DNA of 64,000 bases from JBAVEL01 sp049587715 (GCA_049587715.1 JBAVEL010000120.1:1-64000); one strand, 5' to 3'. Numbered from the stretch's first letter, positions 35,234 through 44,317 are shown. Translations and numbers: made by a program. Notes: generated from the letters alone by a model not told the origin.

Positions 35234-35901
35234 CGCCGGCTGATCGTCCGTTGCTCATCGCTCCTTCCCTCCTTTCCGCCGACTTCGGCGACCTCGGTTC
35301 CCAGGTACGCCTCGCACAGGAGGGTGGGGCGGATTGGATTCACCTGGATGTGATGGACGGGCATTTCGTGCCGAACATCACCTTTGGTCCTCCACTGATC
35401 CGCGCGATCCGGAAGCACACCTCTCTTCCTCTGGACACGCATCTCATGGTGGAACATCCGGACCGTTTCCTCTCCTCTTTCCGGGACGCGGGCTCCGACA
35501 TCATCACCGTGCATCTGGAGACATGCCCCGATGCGGAGCGCACCCTGCGCAGGATCAGGGACCTGGGGGCCCTGGCCGGGGTCAGCATCAGGCCGCAGAC
35601 ACCGGTCTCCGCCCTGAGGGATGTCATCCTGCTGGCCGACCTTGTCCTCATCATGTCGGTTCATCCGGGCTTCGGAGGCCAGGAATTCCTTCCGGATGCG
35701 GCGGACAGGATCCGCCAGACCCGGCGCCTGCTGGACGAACTGCACTCCACCGCACGGCTGGAAGTGGATGGGGGTGTGAACCCCCGGACGGCCCCCATGG
35801 CGGCGGGTTCGGGGGCCGATGTCCTTGTGGCGGGGAAGGCGGTGTTCGGCGCGCCGGACATCCCCTCCGCCATCCGGCGTCTCCGCTCGGCGGCTTCATA
35901 G
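35215..35901 (+). CDS. rpe: Ribulose-phosphate 3-epimerase
   Basis: 228-residue TIM-barrel enzyme of the pentose phosphate pathway. IAPSLLSADFGDL, the metal-binding WIHLDVMDGHFVPN, LDTHLMVEHPDRF, MSVHPGFGGQEF and LEVDGGVNP are all present. ATG 35215 lies within the end of the PASTA gene; a GTG at 35230 that overlaps its stop as GTGA is an alternative. Confidence 0.96.
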   Translation: MGEIAVTPADRPLLIAPSLLSADFGDLGSQVRLAQEGGADWIHLDVMDGHFVPNITFGPPLIRAIRKHTSLPLDTHLMVEHPDRFLSSFRDAGSDIITVHLETCPDAERTLRRIRDLGALAGVSIRPQTPVSALRDVILLADLVLIMSVHPGFGGQEFLPDAADRIRQTRRLLDELHSTARLEVDGGVNPRTAPMAAGSGADVLVAGKAVFGAPDIPSAIRRLRSAAS

Positions 35902-35932
35902 GTCGTTCACGCAACCCGTCGCACGGAGCGGG

Positions 35933-35961
35933 TTGTGTTTCCACGGGCGAATGAGTATGTT
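35933..35961 (+). promoter_or_regulatory. Predicted promoter giving a leaderless crotonase mRNA
   Basis: TTGTGT (35933-35938), 17-base spacer, TATGTT (35956-35961). The predicted +1 falls on or next to the A of the ATG at 35968. Confidence 0.6.
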
Positions 35962-35967
35962 GGCCGG

Positions 35968-36750
35968 ATGTCGATAACGCGCATCACATACGAGGCCTCC
36001 GGACGCATTGCGTCGGTGACGCTGAACCGACCGGAGAAGAGGAATGCCCTGGATGATGTGATGGTGGCGGAGCTCAGCAGCGCCTTCACCCAGGCGGGGC
36101 GCGACAGAAACGTCAAAGTGGTGCTCCTGAAGGGCGCGGGACCTGCGTTCAGCGCCGGAGCCGACCTGGACTACCTGCGCCGGAGCGCCGGCTTTGACAT
36201 GCAGCGCAACCGTGAGGACTCCGGGCGCTTTGCGGACCTCTTCCGGATCATGCAGCAGATCCGGAAACCGGTGGTTGCGGCGGTTCACGGACCCGCCCTC
36301 GCGGGAGGATGCGGGCTTGCAAGCGCGTGCGACTTCGTGGTGGCCGCGGAGCAGGGAGCCCGTTTCGGATATCCGGAGGTGCGTATCGGGTTCGTGCCGG
36401 CGCTTGTTCTTGTCCTCCTTGTGAGGAGGGTTGGCGAAGGACGGGCCCGGACGCTGGTGCTCCGTGGGGAGAGCATCGACGCCCGGGAGGCCCACCGGAT
36501 CGGTCTTGCCGATATCGTGGTTCCGGATGCAGACCTGGAGCGGGAGACGGCTGCGCTGGTGCGCGACCTCCTGGAAAAGAACAGCGCGGGATCCATGGGG
36601 CTCTGCAAGGAGATGCTTATCCGACTGCAGGGGATGACGCCCGACGAATCTCTGGACTTTGCCGCGAGCATGAATGCTGCGGCCCGTATGACGCCGGACT
36701 GCAAGAAGGGGACGGAGGGTTTTCTCCGGAAGGAGAACGTCGCATGGTAG
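35968..36750 (+). CDS. Crotonase-fold enoyl-CoA hydratase/isomerase family protein
   Basis: 260 residues. The oxyanion-hole segments are GPAFSAGADLDYLR (about 58-71) and HGPALAGGCGLASACDF (about 107-123). Of the two catalytic Glu of enoyl-CoA hydratase, the second is present (Glu137 in GYPEVRIG) but the first position is Gly116. This suggests isomerase-like or other single-Glu chemistry rather than ordinary hydration. The ATG at 35968 coincides with the predicted transcription start. It overlaps apt by 7 bases. Confidence 0.85.
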   Translation: MSITRITYEASGRIASVTLNRPEKRNALDDVMVAELSSAFTQAGRDRNVKVVLLKGAGPAFSAGADLDYLRRSAGFDMQRNREDSGRFADLFRIMQQIRKPVVAAVHGPALAGGCGLASACDFVVAAEQGARFGYPEVRIGFVPALVLVLLVRRVGEGRARTLVLRGESIDAREAHRIGLADIVVPDADLERETAALVRDLLEKNSAGSMGLCKEMLIRLQGMTPDESLDFAASMNAAARMTPDCKKGTEGFLRKENVAW

Positions 36751-37274
36751 CCATGGACCTCAGGGACTCAATCCGGAACGTCCCGGACTTTCCGAAGAAG
36801 GGGATCGTGTTCCGGGACATTACCACGCTCCTCGGGGATCCTCGCGCTCTTGCGGGGGCTCTGGACGCTCTCTCCCGGGAGTGGGAGAGCTGCCAGGTGG
36901 CCAAGGTGGTGGGGATCGAATCGCGCGGGTTCATCCTCGGGGGCGCGTTGGCGGCCCGGATTGGGGCGGGCTTCGTTCCCGCCCGGAAGCCCGGAAAGCT
37001 CCCGGCGCGTGTTCTCCGGGAGGAGTATGCGCTGGAATACGGAACCGACGCGGTGGAGGTCCACGTCGACGGCATAGCAGCCGGCGACAGGGTTCTCATG
37101 CACGACGATCTGCTGGCAACGGGGGGAACCATGGCGGCCGCCTGCCGCCTCGTCCAGGCCCTGGGAGGCACGATCGTCGGTGTCTCCTTCATCATCGAGC
37201 TTTCCTTCCTCCAGGGGCGGAACCGCCTGCCGGGCCTGGACGTCCGCTCGCTCATCACCTACGACCAAGAGTAA
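36744..37274 (+). CDS. apt: Adenine phosphoribosyltransferase
   Basis: 176 residues, typical length. It makes AMP from adenine and PRPP. IRNVPDFPKKGIVFRDIT, ESRGFILGGALAARIGAGF, RKPGKLP and the PRPP loop VLMHDDLLATGGTM fit the family. The start at 36744 follows AAGGAG at normal spacing; an ATG at 36753 is possible. Confidence 0.95.
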   Translation: MVAMDLRDSIRNVPDFPKKGIVFRDITTLLGDPRALAGALDALSREWESCQVAKVVGIESRGFILGGALAARIGAGFVPARKPGKLPARVLREEYALEYGTDAVEVHVDGIAAGDRVLMHDDLLATGGTMAAACRLVQALGGTIVGVSFIIELSFLQGRNRLPGLDVRSLITYDQE

Positions 37275-37327
37275 GGGGCGCTGCAGGGCCCTTGACTTTC
37301 CCCGCTCTTTTTGCTTCCGTATGACGT

Positions 37328-37348
37328 GCCGGTCGGTTTCCGACCGGC
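37328..37348. promoter_or_regulatory. Perfect palindrome, candidate operator of the TetR-type regulator
   Basis: GCCGGTCGG, spacer TTT, CCGACCGGC: 9-bp perfect inverted repeat ending 30 bases before the tetR-like ATG. A TTGACT at 37292-37297 upstream could be a -35 box, but no good -10 box lies 17 bases after it, as might be expected of a regulated promoter. Position and symmetry suggest autoregulation of the efflux operon. Confidence 0.6.
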
Positions 37349-37378
37349 GGGTCAGATTCCTCCGTTTCCCCCGAACGC

Positions 37379-38017
37379 ATGCCGACCCCGATCGCCCTGA
37401 CACCCAAACGACGCAGCAGGGAACGTGCCTCCCATCGCAGGGCGATTCTTGCGGCCGCCCGCAGACTGTTCGCCCGGAAGGGGTACGGGAGCACCACGCT
37501 GGAAGAGATCGCCAGGCGGGCGGAGTTCGGGAAGGGCACGCTCTACGGGTACTTCCGGAACAAGGAGGATCTCTTCGACCATATGGTGGAGGGGTTGCTC
37601 GGGGATCTTCTTTCCATCGCGCGCGTGGTGAGCGCCGGACCCGGCGGTGCGCGCGACAAATTCCGAAGGTATGCCCTTCTGATGATGTCGTACTACCGGA
37701 GAAACGGAGACTACCTGCGCATCGTATCACGCGAAATCAATACGCTGGAGAGCGGCAGCCAACGGCGGAGGCACAGGCGTATCCTCGCCGGCTTCCGCGA
37801 GATTGCCGCTTTGCTCGGTTCCAACCTTCGTGCCGAGGTTGGAGCCGGCATGGTCGTCTCCGAAGACCCCACGGAGCTGGCCCAGGTGTTCGTGGCCTTG
37901 CTTCACAACCGGTCGATACGGCGCTCCCTCGAACGGGGGGGCCTGGCCTCCTTGAACCCGGGGGAGGAGGCGGACTTCATCACACGGCTCTACTTCGAGG
38001 GAGTCTCCATACGGTGA
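37379..38017 (+). CDS. TetR/AcrR-family transcriptional regulator
   Basis: 212 residues. The N-terminal helix-turn-helix is at about residues 22-68 (RAILAAARRLFARKGYGST, EIARRAEFGKGTLYGYFRNK). The C-terminal ligand-binding domain is helical and unlike any member I can name. It is followed directly (GTGA overlap) by the TolC-like gene, so it is probably the repressor of the three export genes, which is the classic acrR-type arrangement. The ligand is unknown. Confidence 0.92.
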   Translation: MPTPIALTPKRRSRERASHRRAILAAARRLFARKGYGSTTLEEIARRAEFGKGTLYGYFRNKEDLFDHMVEGLLGDLLSIARVVSAGPGGARDKFRRYALLMMSYYRRNGDYLRIVSREINTLESGSQRRRHRRILAGFREIAALLGSNLRAEVGAGMVVSEDPTELAQVFVALLHNRSIRRSLERGGLASLNPGEEADFITRLYFEGVSIR

Positions 38018-39387
38018 ATACGCACGCTCCCGTGATCCGGATGCTGGTGACGGCGCTGTGTCTGCTCGTCTGGGCGGATGCGCCGGGGCTCGGCGCCGTG
38101 CGTACATGCGATCTGGCAACCGCGGTGCGGACGGCCGTCCGGAACAACCCCGATCTGGAGGCAGGACGGCTGGAGGTGGAACAGGCCGATGCGCGCCTGC
38201 GCGAGGCGTGGGGATACGCCCTTCCCACCGTGGACGTGAGCGGCACCTATACCCGGGCGTTGAAGAAACCCGTCTTCTTCCTGCCGGATTTCGGGGACCT
38301 GGAAAGCGGAAGGGTGATTCCGGTGGAAATCGGGTCCGACAACTCGTGGCAGATGGGAGTGACGGCCTCCCAGGTTCTTTTCAGTTCGGCCGTATTCACG
38401 GGGGTCAGCAGCGCGGGCGTGTACACGCGCGCGGCGCGGGAAGTCTACCGGGCCGGTTTGCTCGAGACGGTCACAGGCGTCCGCAAGGCGTTCTACGGGG
38501 CCCTGCTTGCAGGAGAGGCCTCGGCTGCCATGCAGGAGGCCCTGGCGAATGCCGAGGAGAATCTGGCCCAGGCCCGCACACTTTCCGCTCAGGGGCTTCT
38601 GTCGGAATACGATGAGCTTCGCGCCGAAGTGGCGGCCGCCAATCTGAGGCCCGAAGCCATGGCAGCGGAGAACGCGTTCGCCCAGGCGGTGCATCGGCTG
38701 AGGATCGCCATGGGAGTCCCGTATTCCGACACGCTCCGGCTTGCCGGGAGCCTGGAGTACGTAGCGCGGGACTCCATCCCATACCGGGAGGCGGCCGAAG
38801 CGGTGGAGGCGGGAAATCCGTCCCTCGCGGCTCTCCGTCTCCAGATCGGAGTCCAGGAGGCGATCGCGACCATTGAGCGCTCGAACTACCTTCCCACGCT
38901 TTCGGCCTTCGGAACCTATACATTCCAGGCACAGAGAAACGACCTCAGGGTCTCCACGCGGGATTTCGTCTCGAGTGCCGTTGTGGGGCTCAACCTGTCA
39001 TTGAACGTCTTCTCGGGCCTCCGGACCCGTGCGCGCGTCGAGCAGGCGGACCTCGAAACCCGGAAGGTCAGGGAGAGGGTCAGGGCTCTCGAGACGACAC
39101 TCCAGACGCTCGTGGAGTCCGTCCTTCTCCGCCTCCGGCAGGCGCAGAACCGCATCGGGGCTCAGGAGATGACCGTGGAGCAGGCACGCAGAGGATACCG
39201 GATCGCGGCCGCCCGATTTGCCGGCGGATCCGGGACACAGCTCGAAGTGGGCGACGCGCAGCTCGCGCTCAGCCGCGCACGTGTCAACAGAATGGAGGCG
39301 GTGTTCGATTATCTGGTGGCGTCCGCAGACCTGGACCAGCTGCTGGGGCGGCTCCCGGCATTCCTGAAAGGAGAGATATCCGATTGA
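38014..39387 (+). CDS. TolC-like outer membrane efflux protein
   Basis: 457 residues. A signal peptide (RMLVTALCLLVWADAPGLGA) is followed by two outer-membrane efflux repeats of long helices with beta segments (AVRNNPDLEAGRLEVEQADA, LPTVDVSGTYTRAL, YLPTLSAFGTYTFQAQ, LNLSLNVFSGLRTRARVEQA). It forms the outer-membrane channel of the tripartite pump. The GTG start overlaps the tetR-like stop as GTGA; an ATG at 38041 would still keep the signal peptide. Confidence 0.93.
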   Translation: MNTHAPVIRMLVTALCLLVWADAPGLGAVRTCDLATAVRTAVRNNPDLEAGRLEVEQADARLREAWGYALPTVDVSGTYTRALKKPVFFLPDFGDLESGRVIPVEIGSDNSWQMGVTASQVLFSSAVFTGVSSAGVYTRAAREVYRAGLLETVTGVRKAFYGALLAGEASAAMQEALANAEENLAQARTLSAQGLLSEYDELRAEVAAANLRPEAMAAENAFAQAVHRLRIAMGVPYSDTLRLAGSLEYVARDSIPYREAAEAVEAGNPSLAALRLQIGVQEAIATIERSNYLPTLSAFGTYTFQAQRNDLRVSTRDFVSSAVVGLNLSLNVFSGLRTRARVEQADLETRKVRERVRALETTLQTLVESVLLRLRQAQNRIGAQEMTVEQARRGYRIAAARFAGGSGTQLEVGDAQLALSRARVNRMEAVFDYLVASADLDQLLGRLPAFLKGEISD

Positions 39388-40439
39388 ACAGCCGGATCGG
39401 CAGTGCGATGATCCTGAGCGTCTTCCTCCTCCTGGGAACCGGTTGCCGCGGCTCGGGTGAGGGAAGCCCGCCGATGGAGAAGGAGGGGAACGAAACGAGA
39501 CCCGTGGATGTGCGGATCCGGGAGATGCGTCCGGTCTCCTTCTCCGAGAGCATCCGGCTGGCAGGCACCGTGAAGGCCCGGGAGGACGTGCTGCTGTCCC
39601 CTGAAGAGGGGGGGATTGTCCGAGAGTGGAGCTTTGAGAAGGGGCAGTCCGTCCCGGCCGGAGCCGTGGTGGTGGAGCTCAACGACGAAGTGCTGAGGGC
39701 CGGCTATGAGGCGGCGGAAGCCCAGGCCAGGAGCGCCGAGCTCACATATCGGAAGCAGCAGACGGTGTTTGAAGAGAAGGCCGTGTCCGAATGGCAGCTC
39801 CGGACGGCGGAATACGCGCGGGACGCCGCCAGGGCCCAGGCGGACCTCATGAAGGCCCGGCTGCAGCGGGCTCGGCTGCAGGCTCCGGTTGCGGGCGTGC
39901 TCGACGACCGCTACGCGGACACGGGCGAGATGGCTCCGCCGGGCGTTCCACTGGCACGCATCGTGAACATCTCGTCCGTGAAGGTGCTTGTCAACGTACC
40001 CGAGCGCTACGCGGGGACGGTGTCCCGGGGAGCGGAGGTGGAGTTTGACGTCCCGGCATATCCCGGACGGCTCTTCCACGGGCGTATCGGATTCATCGGG
40101 CAGGCGCTCTCTCCGGACAACCGGACGTTCCCCGTGGAGATCTACCGGGAAAACCCCCAGGGGCTTCTGAGGCCCGAGATGGTCGCCCGGGTGCGGATTG
40201 TCCGTTCGGCCGCCCGGAAGGCCATCCTCGTCGAGCAGGAGCTCATCCAGCAGGTGGACCGGGGGAAGGAGGTTGTTTTCGTGGAAGAGGGAGGAAGAGC
40301 CCGCCAGCGCATTCTCCGCCTCGGCGGAAGTGAGAACGGGCGCGCGGAGGTCCTGGAAGGCCTCCGGGAAGGCGATCGCCTCATCATTGCAGGTCATCAG
40401 AACCTGGCCGACGGACAGCCGGTCAGGGTCCGGCCGTAA
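39384..40439 (+). CDS. RND efflux membrane-fusion (periplasmic adaptor) protein
   Basis: 351 residues. The N terminus ILSVFLLLGTGCRGSG looks like a lipoprotein signal with Cys21. Barrel-sandwich/lipoyl halves are LSPEEGGIVREWSFEKGQSV and ARLQAPVAGVLDDRYADTGE around a helical hairpin. The beta-barrel and membrane-proximal domains follow. It connects the RND pump to TolC. The start is TTG, overlapping the upstream stop as TTGA. Confidence 0.92.
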   Translation: MNSRIGSAMILSVFLLLGTGCRGSGEGSPPMEKEGNETRPVDVRIREMRPVSFSESIRLAGTVKAREDVLLSPEEGGIVREWSFEKGQSVPAGAVVVELNDEVLRAGYEAAEAQARSAELTYRKQQTVFEEKAVSEWQLRTAEYARDAARAQADLMKARLQRARLQAPVAGVLDDRYADTGEMAPPGVPLARIVNISSVKVLVNVPERYAGTVSRGAEVEFDVPAYPGRLFHGRIGFIGQALSPDNRTFPVEIYRENPQGLLRPEMVARVRIVRSAARKAILVEQELIQQVDRGKEVVFVEEGGRARQRILRLGGSENGRAEVLEGLREGDRLIIAGHQNLADGQPVRVRP

Positions 40440-40461
40440 TTCCGCAGCCCGAGAGAGACTC

Positions 40462-43400
40462 ATGCGCCTTGCCAACCTGGCGGTGGACAACCGGGTCGCC
40501 GTCTACATCCTGATCCTGATCATCCTCATCCTCGGGTGGACCTCCTACACGAACCTTCCCCGCGAGGCCTCCCCCGACATCACCATTCCCCTGGTCATTG
40601 TCTCCACCGCGTATCCCGGTGTGTCTCCCGAAGACATTGAGGCACTGGTCACCCAGCCCCTGGAGCGAGACCTCAAGTCCCTCAAGGACATCAAGGAGAT
40701 CAGCTCTGCCTCCAAGGAGGGGCTCTCCACCGTCCGCGTGGAGTTCAACATCGGGGTGGACACCGATGAGGCGGTGCGAAGAGTCCGGGACAAGGTAAAC
40801 ACCACCCGCGCCGACCTCCCCGGTGACGTCATGGAACCCGTCGTTTCCGAGATCAACCTGAGCGAGTTCCCGATTCTCTACGTCAACGTGGGGGGCGGGG
40901 TCGGGCTTGCCCGCCTGAAGGCCCTGGCGGAGGACCTGCAGGACCGGATGGAGGCGGTCCCCGGGGTGCTGCGCGCGGACCTGACAGGGGGTCTGCAGCC
41001 CGAGGTACAGGTCAACTGCGACGTCAACCTCCTCAACGGGTACCGGGTCGCCTTCGACGATGTCGTCAACGCCATCCGGGACGAGAATGTCTCGATTCCC
41101 GGCGGTTCCGTGGACAGCCGCTCCCTCACCTATGCGGTCAGGGTTCCGGGGGAGTTCACCGAGGTGAACCCCATCGGGGACATCATCGTAAAGCTGCAGA
41201 ACGGGAAGCCCATCTACGTTCGCGACGTGGCCCAGGTCCGGCTCTCTTTTGAGGAAAGGGAGTCGTACGCGCGACTGAACGGAAGGGAAGTGGTCACCCT
41301 TGCGGTGCGCAAGCGGGCGGGAGAGAACCTCGTCCGCATTGCGGACGAGGTGAAGCGGATCGTGGCCGACGTTGCGCCGACGCTTCCTGCCGGCGTACAG
41401 GTGGATGTCTCCAACGACCAGTCGGTGTTCATACGACGGCTGGTCAACGAACTGGAGAACAGCATCATGACAGGGATGGCCCTGGTCGTGCTGTGTCTCT
41501 TCATGTTCTTCGGCTTCAAGAATTCCCTGCTCATCTCCACCTCCATACCCCTCTCGATGCTGATCGGGTTCGTGGTGCTGAGGCTCTCCGGCATCACGCT
41601 CAACATGGTCGTGCTCTTCACGCTGGTGCTGGTTCTGGGCATACTGGTGGACGATGCCATCGTGGTCATCGAGAACATCTACAGGCATCAACAGACCTAT
41701 GGGAGATCCCCGACCGCCGCCGCAAAAGAGGGAACCGCCCAGGTGGCGATCCCCGTCCTGACATCCACCATCACCACCGTCTGCGCGTTCGTGCCCCTCT
41801 TGTTCTGGCCGGGGGTGGTGGGGGATTTCATGAAATACCTCCCCCTGACCCTGATCACCACACTGGGGGCGTCCCTCATCGTGGCGTTCGTGGTCAGCCC
41901 GGTCCAGGGGGCCAGCTGGATCAACTACCGGGAGGAAATCCGGAAGACGCGCGAAAACCTGGCCCATCCGCACTGGTACAGGAGATACAACCCCGTAAGC
42001 TTCATCTACCACAAAGTGGACGAGTCGTTCTTTCCCTGGATGCAGGAGGTGTACGTGCGGACCCTCCGGGGGGCCTTCCGGCGAAAGGGGCGCACCCTCG
42101 CGGGCGCCCTGGTGATGCTCGCGGCGGTCTCCGTCCTGTTCGCCCTTTTCAGCAAGGGTGTTGTCTTCTTCCCGGACGTCCAGCCCAATCAGGCCAACAT
42201 CACGATCGAGACCCCTCCCGGCACCTCTCTGAACATCACCGACGGAATCGCCGCGGAGCTGGAGCGGCGCCTGGAAACCGTCCACGGACGAGGGGACATC
42301 GAGTTCGTCGTCTCCGGAACGGGCACATCCGGCAGTGTTTTTGATTTCGGGGGCAAGGGGGTCTCCAACAAGGGACAGGTCGCTGTGACCTTCTACGAGA
42401 AGGCACGGCGACGCCAGAGCAGTTACGCCACCCTTGAGGAGATCCGCCGGGTTTCGGGGGGAATCCCCGGAGCGGACATCAAGGTGAACCGCCAGGCGAT
42501 GGGTCCCCCCGTGGGGGCGGCGGTCAGCGTGGAGGTGGCAGGGGAGGACTACGGGGAGCTGGCGGCCCTGAGCGAGCGCATCCGCGAGCGCATCGGCAGC
42601 GTCCGGGGGCTGGTGGACCTGAAGGACGACTACAATCCCGGAAAGCCCGAGATTCAGGTGGTCGTAGACCGCGAGCAGGCGGCGCTTCTCTGGATGAGCA
42701 CGGATCGGATCGCGGGAACGGTGCGGGCCGCCGTCAACGGCGCAGAAGCATCCACCTTCCGGGTGGGCGAGGAGGAATACGACATCCGGGTCCGGCTGAG
42801 GGAGGACCAGCGTTCCTCGCCCGCAGACCTGGAGAACCTGAACATTACCTTCCGGAACAACCAGGGCAAGCTGCTCTCGGTGCCGCTTGTCACGGTAGCC
42901 GACATCCGGAGATCCTTCGGACTCTCGGATATCCAGCGGAAGGACCAGAAACGGGTCGTCACGGTCACCGGTGATGTCCAGGGGAGGGTCTCGTCGGAGG
43001 TGCTCGAGGAGGTCCGTTCCCGGCTCTCCGCGCTCCCGATGCCCCCCGGGTACACGCTTTCGTTTTCCGGAGAGCAGGAGGAGCAGCAGAAGGCCGCGGC
43101 CTTTCTTTCGCAGGCCCTGATCGTGACCCTGCTGATGGTCTTTCTGATTCTCGTGGCCGAATTCAACGCGGTGAAGGTTCCCCTTGTCATCATGTTCTCG
43201 GTCCCCCTTTCCCTGGTGGGGGTCTTCCTGGGCCTCCTCCTGACGGGAACCCCTTTCAGCATCGTGATGACCGGGGTGGGCGTGATCTCCCTTGCGGGCA
43301 TCGTGGTCAAGAACGCCATCGTGCTCCTCGATTTCATGAAGCACCTCCGGAGCACGGGACTGACCCTGGAGGATGCCCTGGCCGAAGCGGGACGGACACG

Positions 43401-43710
43401 GCTTCGCCCGGTTCTTCTCACAGCCGCGACAACAATCCTGGGCATCATCCCGCTGGCAACCGGGGTGGATTTCGACTGGCGCAATCTCCACTTCGTGGTG
43501 GGTGCGGAGAGCGCCGATTTCTGGAGGCCCCTGGGCATTGCCATCATTTTCGGACTCGGGGTCTCCACCTTCCTCACTCTCGTCATCGTCCCCACCCTCT
43601 ACAGCTTCCTTTCCGAGTCCCAGGAACGGCTTGGCCGGAACCTGCGCGCGCTGACCCGCCGTGTCCGGGGGAGACCGGAAGAGAACACCCCGGGAGCGGA
43701 GAGCGCCTGA
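40462..43710 (+). CDS. RND-family efflux permease (HAE1-like)
   Basis: 1082 residues with twelve transmembrane helices and two large periplasmic loops. Start NLAVDNRVAVYILILIILIL; REASPDITIPLVIVSTAYPG; the TM4 proton-relay pair in GILVDDAIVVIENIYRHQ; the second half has SLAGIVVKNAIVLLDFMKHL. It is proton-driven and takes substrates from the periplasm or inner membrane. The pattern is that of hydrophobe/amphiphile exporters rather than metal pumps; the substrate is unknown. The ATG at 40462 follows GAGAGAG. Confidence 0.95.
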   Translation: MRLANLAVDNRVAVYILILIILILGWTSYTNLPREASPDITIPLVIVSTAYPGVSPEDIEALVTQPLERDLKSLKDIKEISSASKEGLSTVRVEFNIGVDTDEAVRRVRDKVNTTRADLPGDVMEPVVSEINLSEFPILYVNVGGGVGLARLKALAEDLQDRMEAVPGVLRADLTGGLQPEVQVNCDVNLLNGYRVAFDDVVNAIRDENVSIPGGSVDSRSLTYAVRVPGEFTEVNPIGDIIVKLQNGKPIYVRDVAQVRLSFEERESYARLNGREVVTLAVRKRAGENLVRIADEVKRIVADVAPTLPAGVQVDVSNDQSVFIRRLVNELENSIMTGMALVVLCLFMFFGFKNSLLISTSIPLSMLIGFVVLRLSGITLNMVVLFTLVLVLGILVDDAIVVIENIYRHQQTYGRSPTAAAKEGTAQVAIPVLTSTITTVCAFVPLLFWPGVVGDFMKYLPLTLITTLGASLIVAFVVSPVQGASWINYREEIRKTRENLAHPHWYRRYNPVSFIYHKVDESFFPWMQEVYVRTLRGAFRRKGRTLAGALVMLAAVSVLFALFSKGVVFFPDVQPNQANITIETPPGTSLNITDGIAAELERRLETVHGRGDIEFVVSGTGTSGSVFDFGGKGVSNKGQVAVTFYEKARRRQSSYATLEEIRRVSGGIPGADIKVNRQAMGPPVGAAVSVEVAGEDYGELAALSERIRERIGSVRGLVDLKDDYNPGKPEIQVVVDREQAALLWMSTDRIAGTVRAAVNGAEASTFRVGEEEYDIRVRLREDQRSSPADLENLNITFRNNQGKLLSVPLVTVADIRRSFGLSDIQRKDQKRVVTVTGDVQGRVSSEVLEEVRSRLSALPMPPGYTLSFSGEQEEQQKAAAFLSQALIVTLLMVFLILVAEFNAVKVPLVIMFSVPLSLVGVFLGLLLTGTPFSIVMTGVGVISLAGIVVKNAIVLLDFMKHLRSTGLTLEDALAEAGRTRLRPVLLTAATTILGIIPLATGVDFDWRNLHFVVGAESADFWRPLGIAIIFGLGVSTFLTLVIVPTLYSFLSESQERLGRNLRALTRRVRGRPEENTPGAESA

Positions 43711-43718
43711 CCGCAAGC

Positions 43719-44249
43719 TCAGGGCCGGCGCAGCCGGGGACCGTGCTCATTCAGCAGGCGCTGCGCGGCATCGCGGGCCTCCATCAGGTAGAGCGTAGCC
43801 ACCTTGACCGCGAGGGCATCGTAGCGCTCCTGTCCCGAGAGGTTCCAGTAGAACGCGCGGCCCAGCTTCCAGGGCGGCTCAAACCCCGTCGTGGCCTCCA
43901 GGATTCTCCTGTATGAGAGCATCCGTTCGGCCAGAACGGCATCCCACTCCGCGCGCTGCACCGGGTCTGCCCCCTGTTCCAGCAGGTGGGTCATGAATTC
44001 CGCCCGGGCCCCCGCCGTAATGAGCGTCGCGGTTTGCGGCGAAGCCGAGCGTTCCGCGGCTATCGTGCAGGCGAAGAGCATCCCCGCCATGATCTCCCCG
44101 AGCCGGTTGGGGCCCTCCGGCTCCAGGCCCAGCGATGAGACCAGACCCTCCATGGAGAGGGTGCCGGGGCCCTCGCCCTCGCTTCTCAGCATCTCGTAGA
44201 GCATCGCCCCCAGCTCCTCGGGCCTCAGGGTTCTGCGGAATAAGTACAT
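43719..44249 (-). CDS. Hypothetical helical protein
   Basis: 176 residues, not recognised. It is predicted mainly helical, with short conserved-looking phrases such as RRTLRPEELGAMLYEML, IMAGMLFACTIAAER and GRAFYWNLSGQERYDALAVK. No signal peptide or metal motif. The ATG at 44249 was chosen because AGGTGG precedes it and the longer frame would run into the tryptophanase promoter and coding region. It faces the RND gene tail to tail with an 8-base gap. Confidence 0.6.
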   Translation of the reverse strand: MYLFRRTLRPEELGAMLYEMLRSEGEGPGTLSMEGLVSSLGLEPEGPNRLGEIMAGMLFACTIAAERSASPQTATLITAGARAEFMTHLLEQGADPVQRAEWDAVLAERMLSYRRILEATTGFEPPWKLGRAFYWNLSGQERYDALAVKVATLYLMEARDAAQRLLNEHGPRLRRP

Positions 44250-44283
44250 GGCCACCTGCCGCGCGCGGTTTGTCTTTCCTGTG

Positions 44284-44312
44284 AAGATACGGGATGAAAC
44301 GTTCCCCCGCCA
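44284..44312 (-). promoter_or_regulatory. Weak candidate promoter of the hypothetical gene
   Basis: Minus strand: TGGCGG (44312-44307), 17-base spacer, TATCTT (44289-44284). The -10 is good but the -35 is poor. It is listed because it repeats the back-to-back arrangement seen at the other divergent pairs. Confidence 0.3.
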
Positions 44313-44317
44313 GAGGT

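Noticed and set aside
37292..37320. Full promoter for the tetR-like gene at TTGACT
   Set aside because: The hexamer 17 bases downstream is TTCCGT, too far from a -10 box. It is mentioned only as a possible -35 element near the palindrome.
40423..43716. Very long open frame on the minus strand across the RND permease gene
   Set aside because: The plus-strand protein is an unmistakable RND permease. The minus frame is full of Arg, His, Asp and Gly as expected for the complement of GC-rich coding sequence, and has no recognisable domain.
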